In this document: positions 7,901 through 14,918 of the stretch, in pieces | How the letters are laid out: every line of letters begins with the position of its first letter | How positions within the stretch are numbered: the first letter of the stretch is position 1 | Assembly (NCBI GenBank): GCA_035506295.1 | Contig: DATJPR010000087.1 | Span: forward strand, 1 to 19,082 | Direction: 5' to 3' | DNA: 19,082 nucleotides | Origin: DATJPR01 sp035506295 | Lineage (GTDB): Bacteria; Bacteroidota; Ignavibacteria; UBA10030; UBA6906 | Position numbers and translations under genes: made by a program | The notes under the pieces: generated by a model | What the model was told of the DNA's origin: nothing | The model's database searches: none | Seen by the model: the letters and a program-made list of their open reading frames with translations, nothing else

Positions 7901-8572
7901 ATGACCGATTATCAGGCGCTGCAATTGCTCAAAGGTGCAGGGATCGTTGGCGCCCGCGCTATCGAAGACACCGGGCGACTGATACTCATGATTCGTCGCG
8001 GGGATTCGACCGCCGACGTCCCGGTGGCGGAATTCCGGAGTGGAATCCAGTCCCGGATCGCCGCGCTCGAAGAAGAAAAGAGGGAGGTCCTCAGGAACTC
8101 CTACGCCGCCCGCGCCGTGACAACCTTCACTGTCGGAGGGAGCGCGCCCCTCACGATGGAAGCGCTGAAGAGCAATGACCAGCTGACGAAGGAAGAGCGG
8201 CTCGAAAAAACGCAGCGCCTGATGGCGGTGGATGCCGGGATAAAGAAAGAGCGCAGCCTTAATCTCGCCCTGGCCCACTTGCAGATTCACAGCAAGAATC
8301 TTCTTCCGCAACTCCGCGTGCATCTGGACCCGCCGCCGGAGAAGACCGCCGTCCGGCATTCCAGCGGAAAGCAACTCTGGACCCGGGGCGTGAAGGCGGC
8401 TGCCCTCTTTTGCCTGCATGAGGGTCAGCGACGCAACGCCGATGACCAGGTTCTTCTCGAAGTGTGCACGGAATTCGTTCAGCGCTATGAAATTAAGGAT
8501 GAAGTAGATTACTCCGCCGAGCGGCTTTTCCAGAACGTCCGTCAGGTCCGGCTCCTCGATTCGTATGAGTAG
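7901..8572 (+). CDS. Hypothetical protein, no recognised family (223 aa)
   Basis: I do not recognise this protein. It has no signal peptide or membrane segment, so it is probably cytoplasmic. It is mainly helical and charged, with a possible short coiled coil around IAALEEEKREVL (residues about 48-60), a second charged helix in LTKEERLEKTQRLMAVDAG, and a C-terminal part containing KAAALFCLHEGQRRNADDQV. Third codon positions are rich in G/C across the frame and the coding pattern runs to the stop, so I think it is real rather than a shadow of the longer antisense frame. A candidate promoter lies upstream, but no good Shine-Dalgarno precedes the ATG. The next gene, an exported C1 peptidase, begins 49 nt after the stop, so the two may share a transcript. 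Confidence 0.7.
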   Translation: MTDYQALQLLKGAGIVGARAIEDTGRLILMIRRGDSTADVPVAEFRSGIQSRIAALEEEKREVLRNSYAARAVTTFTVGGSAPLTMEALKSNDQLTKEERLEKTQRLMAVDAGIKKERSLNLALAHLQIHSKNLLPQLRVHLDPPPEKTAVRHSSGKQLWTRGVKAAALFCLHEGQRRNADDQVLLEVCTEFVQRYEIKDEVDYSAERLFQNVRQVRLLDSYE

Positions 8573-8621
8573 AGCGACGCCGGCAGTTCTCCCTCTCTCT
8601 TTCCCTTCAAGGATCTCTCCT

Positions 8622-9896
8622 ATGCGCATGCGTACATGTGTCACCACAATTTCGGGGTTGTTGCTCGCGTGTGTCTTTGTCGGCAAATCGCAGGATGCTC
8701 CGAAACACGATCGGGCGATCTTCGTCAAGCCCAAGAACGAATACTTCGACCAGATCCAGCAAAAGGCCGAGACCTTCAAGAAGCCCGTGGAATCCGCTCA
8801 TCTCGACCTGAGGGTCGATCTCAGCAGCTGGAAGGCGCCACAGTCAGCCGACGCTTTTACGACGTGCTGGCACACTCCGTCGGTGTCGCAGGGATTGACC
8901 GGCACATGCTGGTGCTTCTCCACCACCTCGTTCTTCGAATCCGAGATCCATCGCCTGAAGGGGATCGATGTCAAGCTTTCCGAGATCTGGACGGTATACT
9001 GGGAGTATGTCGAGAAAGCCCGGGGATGGGTGCGGTCGCGAGGGGCAACGGAATTCGGCGAAGGATCGGAGTCGAACGCTGTGACACGCATCTGGAAACA
9101 GTACGGGGTTGTTCCTGCATCGGCGTACTCGGGCTTGCTCCCGGGCCAGAACGTTCACGATCATCGCGCGCTGATATCAGCGCTCACCGGATACCTGCAA
9201 GCAGTGAAGACGGCGAATGCCTGGAATGAACAGGAAGTGATCGCCACCGTCCGGGGGATACTGGACAAGGAACTCGGCGCGCCACCGACCTCTGTCACCG
9301 TGGACGGCAAAACCCTCACCCCGAAAGAATACCTGACCACGGTCCTGGGTCTCCAGCCCGACGATTATGTCGAGGTCATGTCGCTCATGGAGAAGCCGTA
9401 CTTCAGCAAGACTGAATACGAAGTGTCGGACAACTGGTGGCATAGCGCTGACTACATTAACGTCCCGCTTGACGACTTCATGAGCATCATCAAGAAAGCC
9501 ATACGCGCCGGGTACACCCTGTGCCTGGGCGGTGATACCTCCGAACCCGGCTATGAGGGGCATTCCGGCATTGCGATCGTGCCTTCCTTCGATATTCCCT
9601 CCGACTACATCGATGAAAACGCGCGGGAGTTCCGATTCGGCAATAAGACCACCACCGACGATCATGGCATCCATCTCATCGGCTACACCACCGTCAACGG
9701 AAAGGATTGGTACCTGATCAAGGATTCGGGCTCCGGTTCACGCAACAACAGTCATCCGGGATACTACTTTTACCACGAAGACTATGTGAAGCTAAAAATG
9801 ATGGACATCACCGTGCACAAGGACATGGTGAAGGACATTCTCCCGCGGGTCGTTTCCGCGAAATCCCAGGATCAATTATTCTTGATCGGACAATAG
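8622..9896 (+). CDS. Exported C1-family cysteine peptidase (bleomycin hydrolase/PepC-like)
   Basis: A 424-residue papain-fold peptidase of the C1B type, aminopeptidase-like in known relatives. Visible: the oxyanion Gln and nucleophile in SQGLTGTCWCFS (Q90, C96), and the catalytic His in DDHGIHLIGY (H351). The third catalytic position, where relatives have Asn in a KNSWG-type motif, here reads IKDSGSGSRNN (D368). The ending YYFYHEDYVKLKMM...VHKD resembles Bacteroidota members. The start at 8622 has AAGGA at 8609-8613, 8 nt upstream, and yields a signal peptide (MRMRTCVTTISGLLLACVFV). LLAC could also be a lipobox. The frame extends upstream to 8565, overlapping the previous stop, but lacks a signal-like start there. 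The stop is 2 nt before the RAM-domain gene. Confidence 0.87.
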   Translation: MRMRTCVTTISGLLLACVFVGKSQDAPKHDRAIFVKPKNEYFDQIQQKAETFKKPVESAHLDLRVDLSSWKAPQSADAFTTCWHTPSVSQGLTGTCWCFSTTSFFESEIHRLKGIDVKLSEIWTVYWEYVEKARGWVRSRGATEFGEGSESNAVTRIWKQYGVVPASAYSGLLPGQNVHDHRALISALTGYLQAVKTANAWNEQEVIATVRGILDKELGAPPTSVTVDGKTLTPKEYLTTVLGLQPDDYVEVMSLMEKPYFSKTEYEVSDNWWHSADYINVPLDDFMSIIKKAIRAGYTLCLGGDTSEPGYEGHSGIAIVPSFDIPSDYIDENAREFRFGNKTTTDDHGIHLIGYTTVNGKDWYLIKDSGSGSRNNSHPGYYFYHEDYVKLKMMDITVHKDMVKDILPRVVSAKSQDQLFLIGQ

Positions 9897-9898
9897 CG

Positions 9899-10177
9899 AT
9901 GGTGACGTCGATCGTGCTGATGAACGTCGAACGCGGCTGCGTTCAGGATGTGGCAGAGAAGCTGGCGGAGTTTCCCGGGATCAGTGAAGTGTATTCCGTG
10001 GGTGGGAGATATGACCTCGTGGCACTGATCCGTGTGAAAACGAATGAAGTTCTGGCGGAGCTCGTGACGAAACAGTTGGCTGCGGTGTCGGGAATACGTC
10101 AGACGGAGACGCTCATAGCATTCCAAGCGTATTCACGCCACGATCTCGAGGCGATGTTCTCGCTCGGGATGGAGTAG
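9899..10177 (+). CDS. Stand-alone Lrp/AsnC ligand-binding (RAM) domain protein
   Basis: A 92-residue protein matching the AsnC_trans_reg/RAM fold alone: TSIVLMNVERGC at the first strand, FPGISEVYSVGGRYDLVALI in the middle and an SGIRQTETLIAFQAYSRHD ending. In full Lrp/AsnC regulators this domain binds amino acids and forms oligomers. Here the helix-turn-helix DNA-binding part is missing. The longer open frame upstream lies inside the C1 peptidase and does not encode a helix-turn-helix, so this is a true single-domain form, a known class. Start chosen: ATG 9899, 2 nt after the peptidase stop, so the two genes are probably translationally coupled. Target and ligand are unknown; sensing of peptide-derived amino acids would fit the context. 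Confidence 0.88.
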   Translation: MVTSIVLMNVERGCVQDVAEKLAEFPGISEVYSVGGRYDLVALIRVKTNEVLAELVTKQLAAVSGIRQTETLIAFQAYSRHDLEAMFSLGME

Positions 10178-10201
10178 GGGTGGAGGGGAGGTCCAGAAGC
10201 G

Positions 10202-10369
10202 TCAAGCGACTTTGTTTTGTGCGACAGGCGATCCGTATCCGTGCTCCTGCGTGGGAAGCTCCGCGTGCAATGCCCGCATCACATCATCGCTCCGGTGCAC
10301 AAATCGGAAGAAGCTGAGCATGGCGACGACGACGACCACATAGACCAGGACGCCGATCAGAATAGTCAT
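10202..10369 (-). CDS. Small single-pass membrane protein, 55 aa (unrecognised)
   Basis: Reading the minus strand from ATG at 10369 gives MTILIGVLVYVVVVVAMLSF, then FRFVHRSDDVMRALHAEL and a polar tail ending VAQNKVA, with TGA at 10202-10204. It has one clear membrane helix (residues about 2-21) followed by a basic then polar segment, so the tail is probably cytoplasmic. A purine-rich GGGGGA sits about 4-5 nt before the ATG as a ribosome site, and third codon positions are mostly G/C. The overlapping plus-strand frame (GTG start, low complexity) is a weaker candidate. I do not recognise a family. The gene is convergent with the RAM-domain gene and lies downstream of the M28 gene. The leader is strongly structured (separate entry). 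Confidence 0.55.
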   Translation of the reverse strand: MTILIGVLVYVVVVVAMLSFFRFVHRSDDVMRALHAELPTQEHGYGSPVAQNKVA

Positions 10370-10464
10370 GAAATCCCCCAGGTATACAGCATTCCTCAGT
10401 ACAAGCTGTATGCCTGAAATCCCCCCTCGTTGTCAGGGGCCATTTCAACACCAGGAGGGGGGAT
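10369..10464 (-). promoter_or_regulatory. Structured leader with two hairpins and an alternative pairing at the ribosome site
   Basis: Hairpin 1: GGTATACAGC (10381-10390) with GCTGTATGCC (10405-10414), a 10-bp stem with one wobble pair. Hairpin 2: ATCCCCCCTC (10419-10428) with GAGGGGGGAT (10455-10464), a perfect 10-bp stem extended by GTTG/CAAC. TGAAATCCCCC occurs at 10369-10379, over the start codon and ribosome site of the small gene, and again at 10416-10426 as one arm of hairpin 2. On the minus-strand RNA the first arm (AUCCCCCC) could therefore pair either with its hairpin partner or with the GGGGGAU ribosome site. Regulation by such a switch is inference. It could instead be M28 3'-end structure. 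Confidence 0.45.
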
Positions 10465-10608
10465 CGGGTATTTCCTTCCTTGTAGTTTCTACTTTTTTCC
10501 CGACCGACCTGTACTTTCGTTCGATAACTGTAACCCCTTCACCGAACATCGGTCAGAGCGGGCCGGCTGATCGGCCGTGGAGATCCCCACGAAAAGCCGC
10601 CGGCGGAG

Positions 10609-12252
10609 CTAGCGTGTCGTTCCGCTGCTTGGTGCCGTCAGGCCGGGTACGGGCATATGCGGGAGTTTCTGGTCCCGCATCGCCGCGTCGTAGGCAAAGG
10701 ATGCCATGATCGTGGAACATTGTTTCAGATCGCCCTCGGAAGCCCGCTCGTACACGTCGAAATTCGTGTGGTAGGTCCTACCGTATTCAAGAGGGTCCTG
10801 AATGAACTGGAACCCCGGAAGCCCGATCGCGTCGAACGAGAGGTGATCCGTGCCTCCCGTGTTTGCCGAGGTGACGGTTGAAGCCCCGACATCGGCAAAG
10901 GGAGCGAGCCACGCGCGGAAGATCGGCCGCGCCTCCTCGTCGCCCTGCAGATAGATTCCTCGAAACCTCCCGCTGCCGTTGTCGTCGTTGAAGTATGCGC
11001 AGAACTTGTCATAGTCCGGCTTGGTCTTCACCGGTCCCTCCGGGTTGAAGGTGTCTCCTTCGCGCTCACCGAAGTGTTGCGAGACATACGCCTTCGATCC
11101 ATACAGTCCCTGTTCTTCTCCCCCCCAGAGAGCGATCCTGATGGTCCTCCTCGGCTTCACCTCGAGTGCCGAGAGGATTCTCATGGCTTCCATCGCGGTG
11201 ACCGCGCCCGTCCCATTGTCGCATGCTCCGGTTCCTGGATGCCAGCTGTCGAGATGACCGCCGATCATCACCACTTCGTCCTTCAGATCGGTACCGGGAA
11301 TCTCCCCGATGACATTCATGCCCGGCACCGCCTTGTCCGGCATGTCCACATCGAGTTCCATTTCGAGCTTCACCGGGATGTCCTGCTTCAGGAGTCGGAC
11401 GATCCGGTTGTACTGCTCTCCTGCCAATGAAACCTGGGGGAGGATCTCCGGCGAATTCTCCTCGTAGGAACTGATTCTCCGCGGACGGGTCCCGGGTGCT
11501 GTTTCCGGTTGCGGCACGGCGGCTGCACCGGTCATGATGGCCCCGGTTTCTCCCCTTGTCTGGTCGACAATCGCATACGCCCGTTCCTTGAGACAGAACT
11601 CCAGCTTCTCACTGGTCAGGCGGGCCTCTTCGCGGAATCGTCGCATCATCGCAGTGTCGGCGAACGGACCACCTCTTCTCCTGGCGGCTCCCGGCGCGGC
11701 ATTGGCGAGTTTCAGCAAGCTCGAATCCGCGTCTCGCGTGGCTTCCGGATTGAAGTTGAGCTCCATGGGCCTGACGTCCGAAATGAACACAAAGGTCTTG
11801 CGCAACTTCCCCTTGTACCGTGCAAAATCGGAATCCGATTTCACATCGAGGTACACCGCCGGTCCCTGCACTGTTCCATTGGTCCCGGGCGACCATGCTT
11901 TCGCGACTCCGATGAGAGGGACGACCCTCGGTTCGATCATGTGAGCGCTGAAGCGTTTGATGCTCCAGGGTTTGCCCGCAGGGGTGAATTCCTCCTCATG
12001 GACATTTTCCAGGTGCCACGACTTGAGTTTGTTCATGACCCACGCCGCCGCCGCACGGAATTCGGGTGACCAGCTGAGTCTGCTCCCGCAATAGTCGGTA
12101 AGGCCTTCGAGCGTTGCTGCAGCCTGAGATCGGTTCAACTCTTCGTTGCGGATCCGCGAGATCATCGCGGTGTCAATTGTTTCGGTCGCCGGTTGACCGT
12201 ATGCAACACAGCTCCACATGAGCAAAGCAACTACCATCGCCGTTGATCGCAT
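10609..12252 (-). CDS. Secreted M28-family zinc metallopeptidase
   Basis: A 547-residue exported aminopeptidase/carboxypeptidase-type enzyme of family M28. The two-zinc site is complete: H333 and D335 in GGHLDSWHPG, bridging D345 in ACDNGTG, E379/E380 in WGGEEQG, D423 in FNDDNG and H495 in YHTNF. A PA-type insert before the catalytic domain is likely in the 130-300 region, which is typical of the long M28 forms, and it contains a basic AARRRGG stretch. The ATG at 12252 was chosen because it opens a signal peptide (MRSTAMVVALLMWSCVAYGQ, probable cut before Q) and has AGGAG 10 nt upstream. The frame extends to 12321 but adds a polar leader. It is divergent from the amino-acid permease. No T9SS sorting domain is present, so it is probably periplasmic. 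Confidence 0.92.
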   Translation of the reverse strand: MRSTAMVVALLMWSCVAYGQPATETIDTAMISRIRNEELNRSQAAATLEGLTDYCGSRLSWSPEFRAAAAWVMNKLKSWHLENVHEEEFTPAGKPWSIKRFSAHMIEPRVVPLIGVAKAWSPGTNGTVQGPAVYLDVKSDSDFARYKGKLRKTFVFISDVRPMELNFNPEATRDADSSLLKLANAAPGAARRRGGPFADTAMMRRFREEARLTSEKLEFCLKERAYAIVDQTRGETGAIMTGAAAVPQPETAPGTRPRRISSYEENSPEILPQVSLAGEQYNRIVRLLKQDIPVKLEMELDVDMPDKAVPGMNVIGEIPGTDLKDEVVMIGGHLDSWHPGTGACDNGTGAVTAMEAMRILSALEVKPRRTIRIALWGGEEQGLYGSKAYVSQHFGEREGDTFNPEGPVKTKPDYDKFCAYFNDDNGSGRFRGIYLQGDEEARPIFRAWLAPFADVGASTVTSANTGGTDHLSFDAIGLPGFQFIQDPLEYGRTYHTNFDVYERASEGDLKQCSTIMASFAYDAAMRDQKLPHMPVPGLTAPSSGTTR

Positions 12253-12307
12253 GGGAGGCGCGCTCCTAGAATTGTAGGGGGGAAGATCGTGGTCTGACGA
12301 TGGGTTC

Positions 12308-12337
12308 AATATATAAAACAAGCTTGTTTTTCTCCAA
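12308..12337 (-). promoter_or_regulatory. Divergent control region: candidate M28 promoter around a 16-bp perfect palindrome
   Basis: AAAACAAGCTTGTTTT at 12315-12330 is a perfect palindrome, placed between the divergent M28 and permease genes. On the minus strand a -10-like TATATT (complement of 12308-12313) and a TTGGAG -35-like box (complement of 12332-12337) lie 18 bp apart, with the palindrome filling the spacer. On the plus strand TATAAA (12312-12317) overlaps it as a possible -10 for the permease. This is a natural place for a dimeric repressor operator controlling both genes. The -35 match is weak. Confidence 0.45.
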
Positions 12338-12383
12338 GCCCCTTCCTATTCTGGGAAGCACACTTCTGGAGGTGTTCTCCCCT

Positions 12384-13880
12384 ATGATGTCCCAGCTGTT
12401 CCGACGGAAGTCTCTTGATGCGATCCTCCACGAAGGAGAGGTCCCGGAGCATCAACTGCGGCGTGCCCTGGGTGCGTTCGATGTGGTCATGCTGGGGATC
12501 GGGGCGATCATTGGCGCGGGGATTTTCGCCACGATCGGCACGGCTGCCGCCGGCGATGCTGCACGCCCCGGCGCCGGTCCTGCGCTGATCCTGTCGTTCG
12601 TGGTAACGGGCGTCGCCTGCGGGTTCGCGGCGTTATGCTATGCGGAATTCGCGGCGATGGTGCCCATCTCCGGCAGCGCGTATACGTATTCCTACGGGAC
12701 GCTCGGCGAATTGATCGCGTGGATCATCGGCTGGGACCTGATTATCGAGTACGCCGTGGGTAATGTCGCCGTCGCCATCAGCTGGACGAACTACTTCAAG
12801 ACGCTGCTTGCCGGCTTCGGCCTGTTCATCCCCGACTGGATCTCGACCGATTATCGGACCGCGGCGCGAATTCCGAGGCTGCTGGAGGGCGCGCCGCACC
12901 TGTTCGGAATTCCGATCGTCTGCAACCTCGTGGCATTCGGAATCGTCGCCTTGATCACCCTCGTCCTCGTCCTCGGGATCAGAGGGAGCGCGAGGACGAA
13001 TACCGCGATGGTCATCGTGAAGCTGGTCGTCCTGGCGTTCTTCGTGATCGTCGGCGCAACGTACGTCAAGCCCCAGAACTGGACCCCGTTTGCGCCGAAC
13101 GGCTGGGCCGGAATCCAGGCCGGCGCTGCGATCGTGTTTTTCGCCTACATCGGATTCGACGCGGTCTCCACCGTTGCGGAAGAAGTGCGGAATCCCCGGA
13201 GGGACTTGCCCATCGGCATTATCGGCTCCCTGATCGTCTGCACGGTCATTTATATCGTCGTCGCCGCTGTCTTCACGGGAATCATCCCGTATGAGAGTCT
13301 GGTGAAAGTTCTCGCAACGCAACAAGCCGAACCGCTGACGCTGGCGCTGCAGTATGCGAACATCGGACGCTGGGGGAATGTCGCAATCGGGATTGTCGCT
13401 TTCGGCTCTGTGGTCGCCCACACCGCAGTCCTGCTGGTCTTTCAACTTGGTCAACCGAGAATCTTTTTCTCCATGGCGCGCGACGGATTGCTTCCCCAAC
13501 AGTTCGCGCGCGTGCATCCCAGGTTCCGCACGCCGCATGTGACCACGATTCTCACCGGCCTTGTGGTTGGCCTCACGGCCACCTTCACGAGCATCGACGA
13601 GATGGTCGATCTTACGAACATAGGTACGCTGTTCGCGTTCATCCTGGTGTGCATCGGTGTCATCCTTATGCGGCGTCGGGAACCGGATCGTCCCCGGGGC
13701 TTCCGGACTCCGTGGGTGCCCCTCGTTCCCATTCTGGGAATCGCCGCGTGCCTCTACCTCGCGCTCGGTTTGCCTTCGATCACGTGGGCACGATTCGGCA
13801 TCTGGCTCGTGGTGGGAATGGCCGTGTATTTCTTCTACGGCTTTTCTCACAGCCATCTTCGCCGCACTCCACTTGCATAA
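12384..13880 (+). CDS. APC-family amino acid permease (cationic amino acid transporter-like)
   Basis: A 498-residue inner-membrane transporter with roughly 12-14 membrane helices. The first helix has the APC signature GIGAIIGAGIFATIG. ALCYAEFAAMVPISGSAYTY and FFAYIGFDAVSTVAEEVRNP, then DLPIGI, are characteristic of the cationic amino acid transporter (CAT) group. The N-terminal LFRRKSLDAILHEGE is the cytoplasmic leader typical of that group. Substrate specificity is inferred only at the level of amino acids or polyamines. ATG 12384 was chosen with GGAGG at 12368-12372; a second ATG follows immediately at 12387. The frame is open back to 12300 but that part contains the palindrome region. Import of amino acids would complement the exported peptidases nearby. 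Confidence 0.92.
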   Translation: MMSQLFRRKSLDAILHEGEVPEHQLRRALGAFDVVMLGIGAIIGAGIFATIGTAAAGDAARPGAGPALILSFVVTGVACGFAALCYAEFAAMVPISGSAYTYSYGTLGELIAWIIGWDLIIEYAVGNVAVAISWTNYFKTLLAGFGLFIPDWISTDYRTAARIPRLLEGAPHLFGIPIVCNLVAFGIVALITLVLVLGIRGSARTNTAMVIVKLVVLAFFVIVGATYVKPQNWTPFAPNGWAGIQAGAAIVFFAYIGFDAVSTVAEEVRNPRRDLPIGIIGSLIVCTVIYIVVAAVFTGIIPYESLVKVLATQQAEPLTLALQYANIGRWGNVAIGIVAFGSVVAHTAVLLVFQLGQPRIFFSMARDGLLPQQFARVHPRFRTPHVTTILTGLVVGLTATFTSIDEMVDLTNIGTLFAFILVCIGVILMRRREPDRPRGFRTPWVPLVPILGIAACLYLALGLPSITWARFGIWLVVGMAVYFFYGFSHSHLRRTPLA

Positions 13881-13958
13881 GCTGTGACTTGATCATAATT
13901 TGTACTCCTTACCTTATCGGAAAACTTCGTCCTTTATTATCATTCCAGAGGGGCCTCC

Positions 13959-14864
13959 ATGAAGTCCATCATCGTGCTGAGTGCAATCGTGCTTGCTTCT
14001 TCGATCGTTCTGGCGCAGGCGTCGAAAGAAGATCAGGACCGCGAAAAGAAATTTCAGGAACACTCGGCGGCGGCGACCGCGGATACTTCGAAGGAATTCG
14101 GATGGAAACACGCCATGGTGTCCGGGCTCAATCTCACGCAGATCTCGTTCAAGGATTGGGCCGCCGGCGGCGACAATGCTCTCTCCTACACGTTGTATCT
14201 GAACGGGAGCTCGACCCTGAATGAAGAGAAAGTGAACTGGGGGAACTCCTACAAATTTGCGTTCGGAGAGACACGTCTCGGTAGTCAGGGCATTCGGAAG
14301 ACGGACGACGAAATCTATTTTGAATCGCTGCTCATCTACAAGGTCGGGGTGTATGTGAATCCGTATCTCTCCGCTACGCTCAGGAGCCAGTTCGCGGTCG
14401 GCTACACCTATGATAACGCAGGCAACGCGACGTCGGTATCGAAGTTCTTCGACCCCGGATATCTCACCCAGAGCGCCGGCGTCGCCTACCAGCCCATCCC
14501 GGAGGTCAAAACCCGGATTGGATTGGGCGTGCGGGAAATCATCACGTCGCAGTTCAATCAATACGCGAGCGAACCCGGATCCACAGCCGTGCACAAAACG
14601 CGGGTCGATGGCGGCATCGAATGGGTCACCGAAGCATCGTTTGCCATTGCCGAGAACATGACGTTGGGATCGCGGGTGGAAATGTTCGATCCGTTCAAGG
14701 CGATGGACCGGCTTTTCTTCTTGAACGACAACCTCATAACCGCGAAGGTCAACAAATATATCGCGGCGAGCGTCGGCGTGCAGATCCTCAATGACGTCAA
14801 CGTCAGCCCGCGAACGCAGATCAAACAGGTGTTCGCCCTGGGTTTCACCTATGCGATCCTGTGA
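13959..14864 (+). CDS. DUF3078-type outer-membrane/periplasmic protein
   Basis: A 301-residue exported protein with a signal peptide (MKSIIVLSAIVLASSIVLAQ). It then has the pattern WKHAMVSGLNLTQISFKDWA-AGGDNALSY, which I recognise as the start of DUF3078 proteins, common in Bacteroidota and of unknown function. The rest alternates hydrophobic and polar residues with many aromatic and Gly positions, and ends FALGFTYAIL. This fits a membrane beta-barrel with a C-terminal strand. AGAGGGG lies just before the ATG as a ribosome site. A 78-nt gap separates it from the permease; CATAAT at 13894-13899 could be a -10, but without a convincing -35. It may be co-transcribed with the M48 gene 54 nt downstream. 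Confidence 0.8.
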   Translation: MKSIIVLSAIVLASSIVLAQASKEDQDREKKFQEHSAAATADTSKEFGWKHAMVSGLNLTQISFKDWAAGGDNALSYTLYLNGSSTLNEEKVNWGNSYKFAFGETRLGSQGIRKTDDEIYFESLLIYKVGVYVNPYLSATLRSQFAVGYTYDNAGNATSVSKFFDPGYLTQSAGVAYQPIPEVKTRIGLGVREIITSQFNQYASEPGSTAVHKTRVDGGIEWVTEASFAIAENMTLGSRVEMFDPFKAMDRLFFLNDNLITAKVNKYIAASVGVQILNDVNVSPRTQIKQVFALGFTYAIL

Positions 14865-14918
14865 TGTCGCGAGCACCGGCGGAGTTTTCTCGTAGACTCA
14901 GGATTGAAAGGGACGACC

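Noticed and set aside
7868..8779. Minus-strand frame (303 codons) opposite the unknown 223-aa gene and the start of the C1 gene
   Set aside because: It crosses the signal peptide and ribosome site of the C1 peptidase, and the plus strand shows the better coding bias. This is the least certain of the shadow rejections because the plus-strand product is itself unrecognised.
8622..9896. C1 peptidase as an inactive pseudoenzyme
   Set aside because: Cys, Gln and His are all present and the frame is intact; an Asn-to-Asp change alone does not show loss of activity.
10217..10417. Plus-strand 66-codon frame with a GTG start
   Set aside because: The product is an Asp/His-rich low-complexity sequence that is the mirror of the membrane helix on the minus strand; it lacks a ribosome site.
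10479..10496. GTAG-TTT-CTAC followed by six T residues as a plus-strand terminator
   Set aside because: The stem is only 4 bp and lies about 300 nt after the nearest plus-strand gene, too weak to call.
12633..13856. Long minus-strand frame (407 codons) over the APC permease
   Set aside because: The product is an extremely Asp/Arg/His-rich sequence, as expected when hydrophobic G/C-ending codons are read on the opposite strand.
13914..14876. Minus-strand frame (320 codons) opposite the DUF3078 gene
   Set aside because: The plus-strand gene has a ribosome site, signal peptide and family motif; the antisense frame has none.
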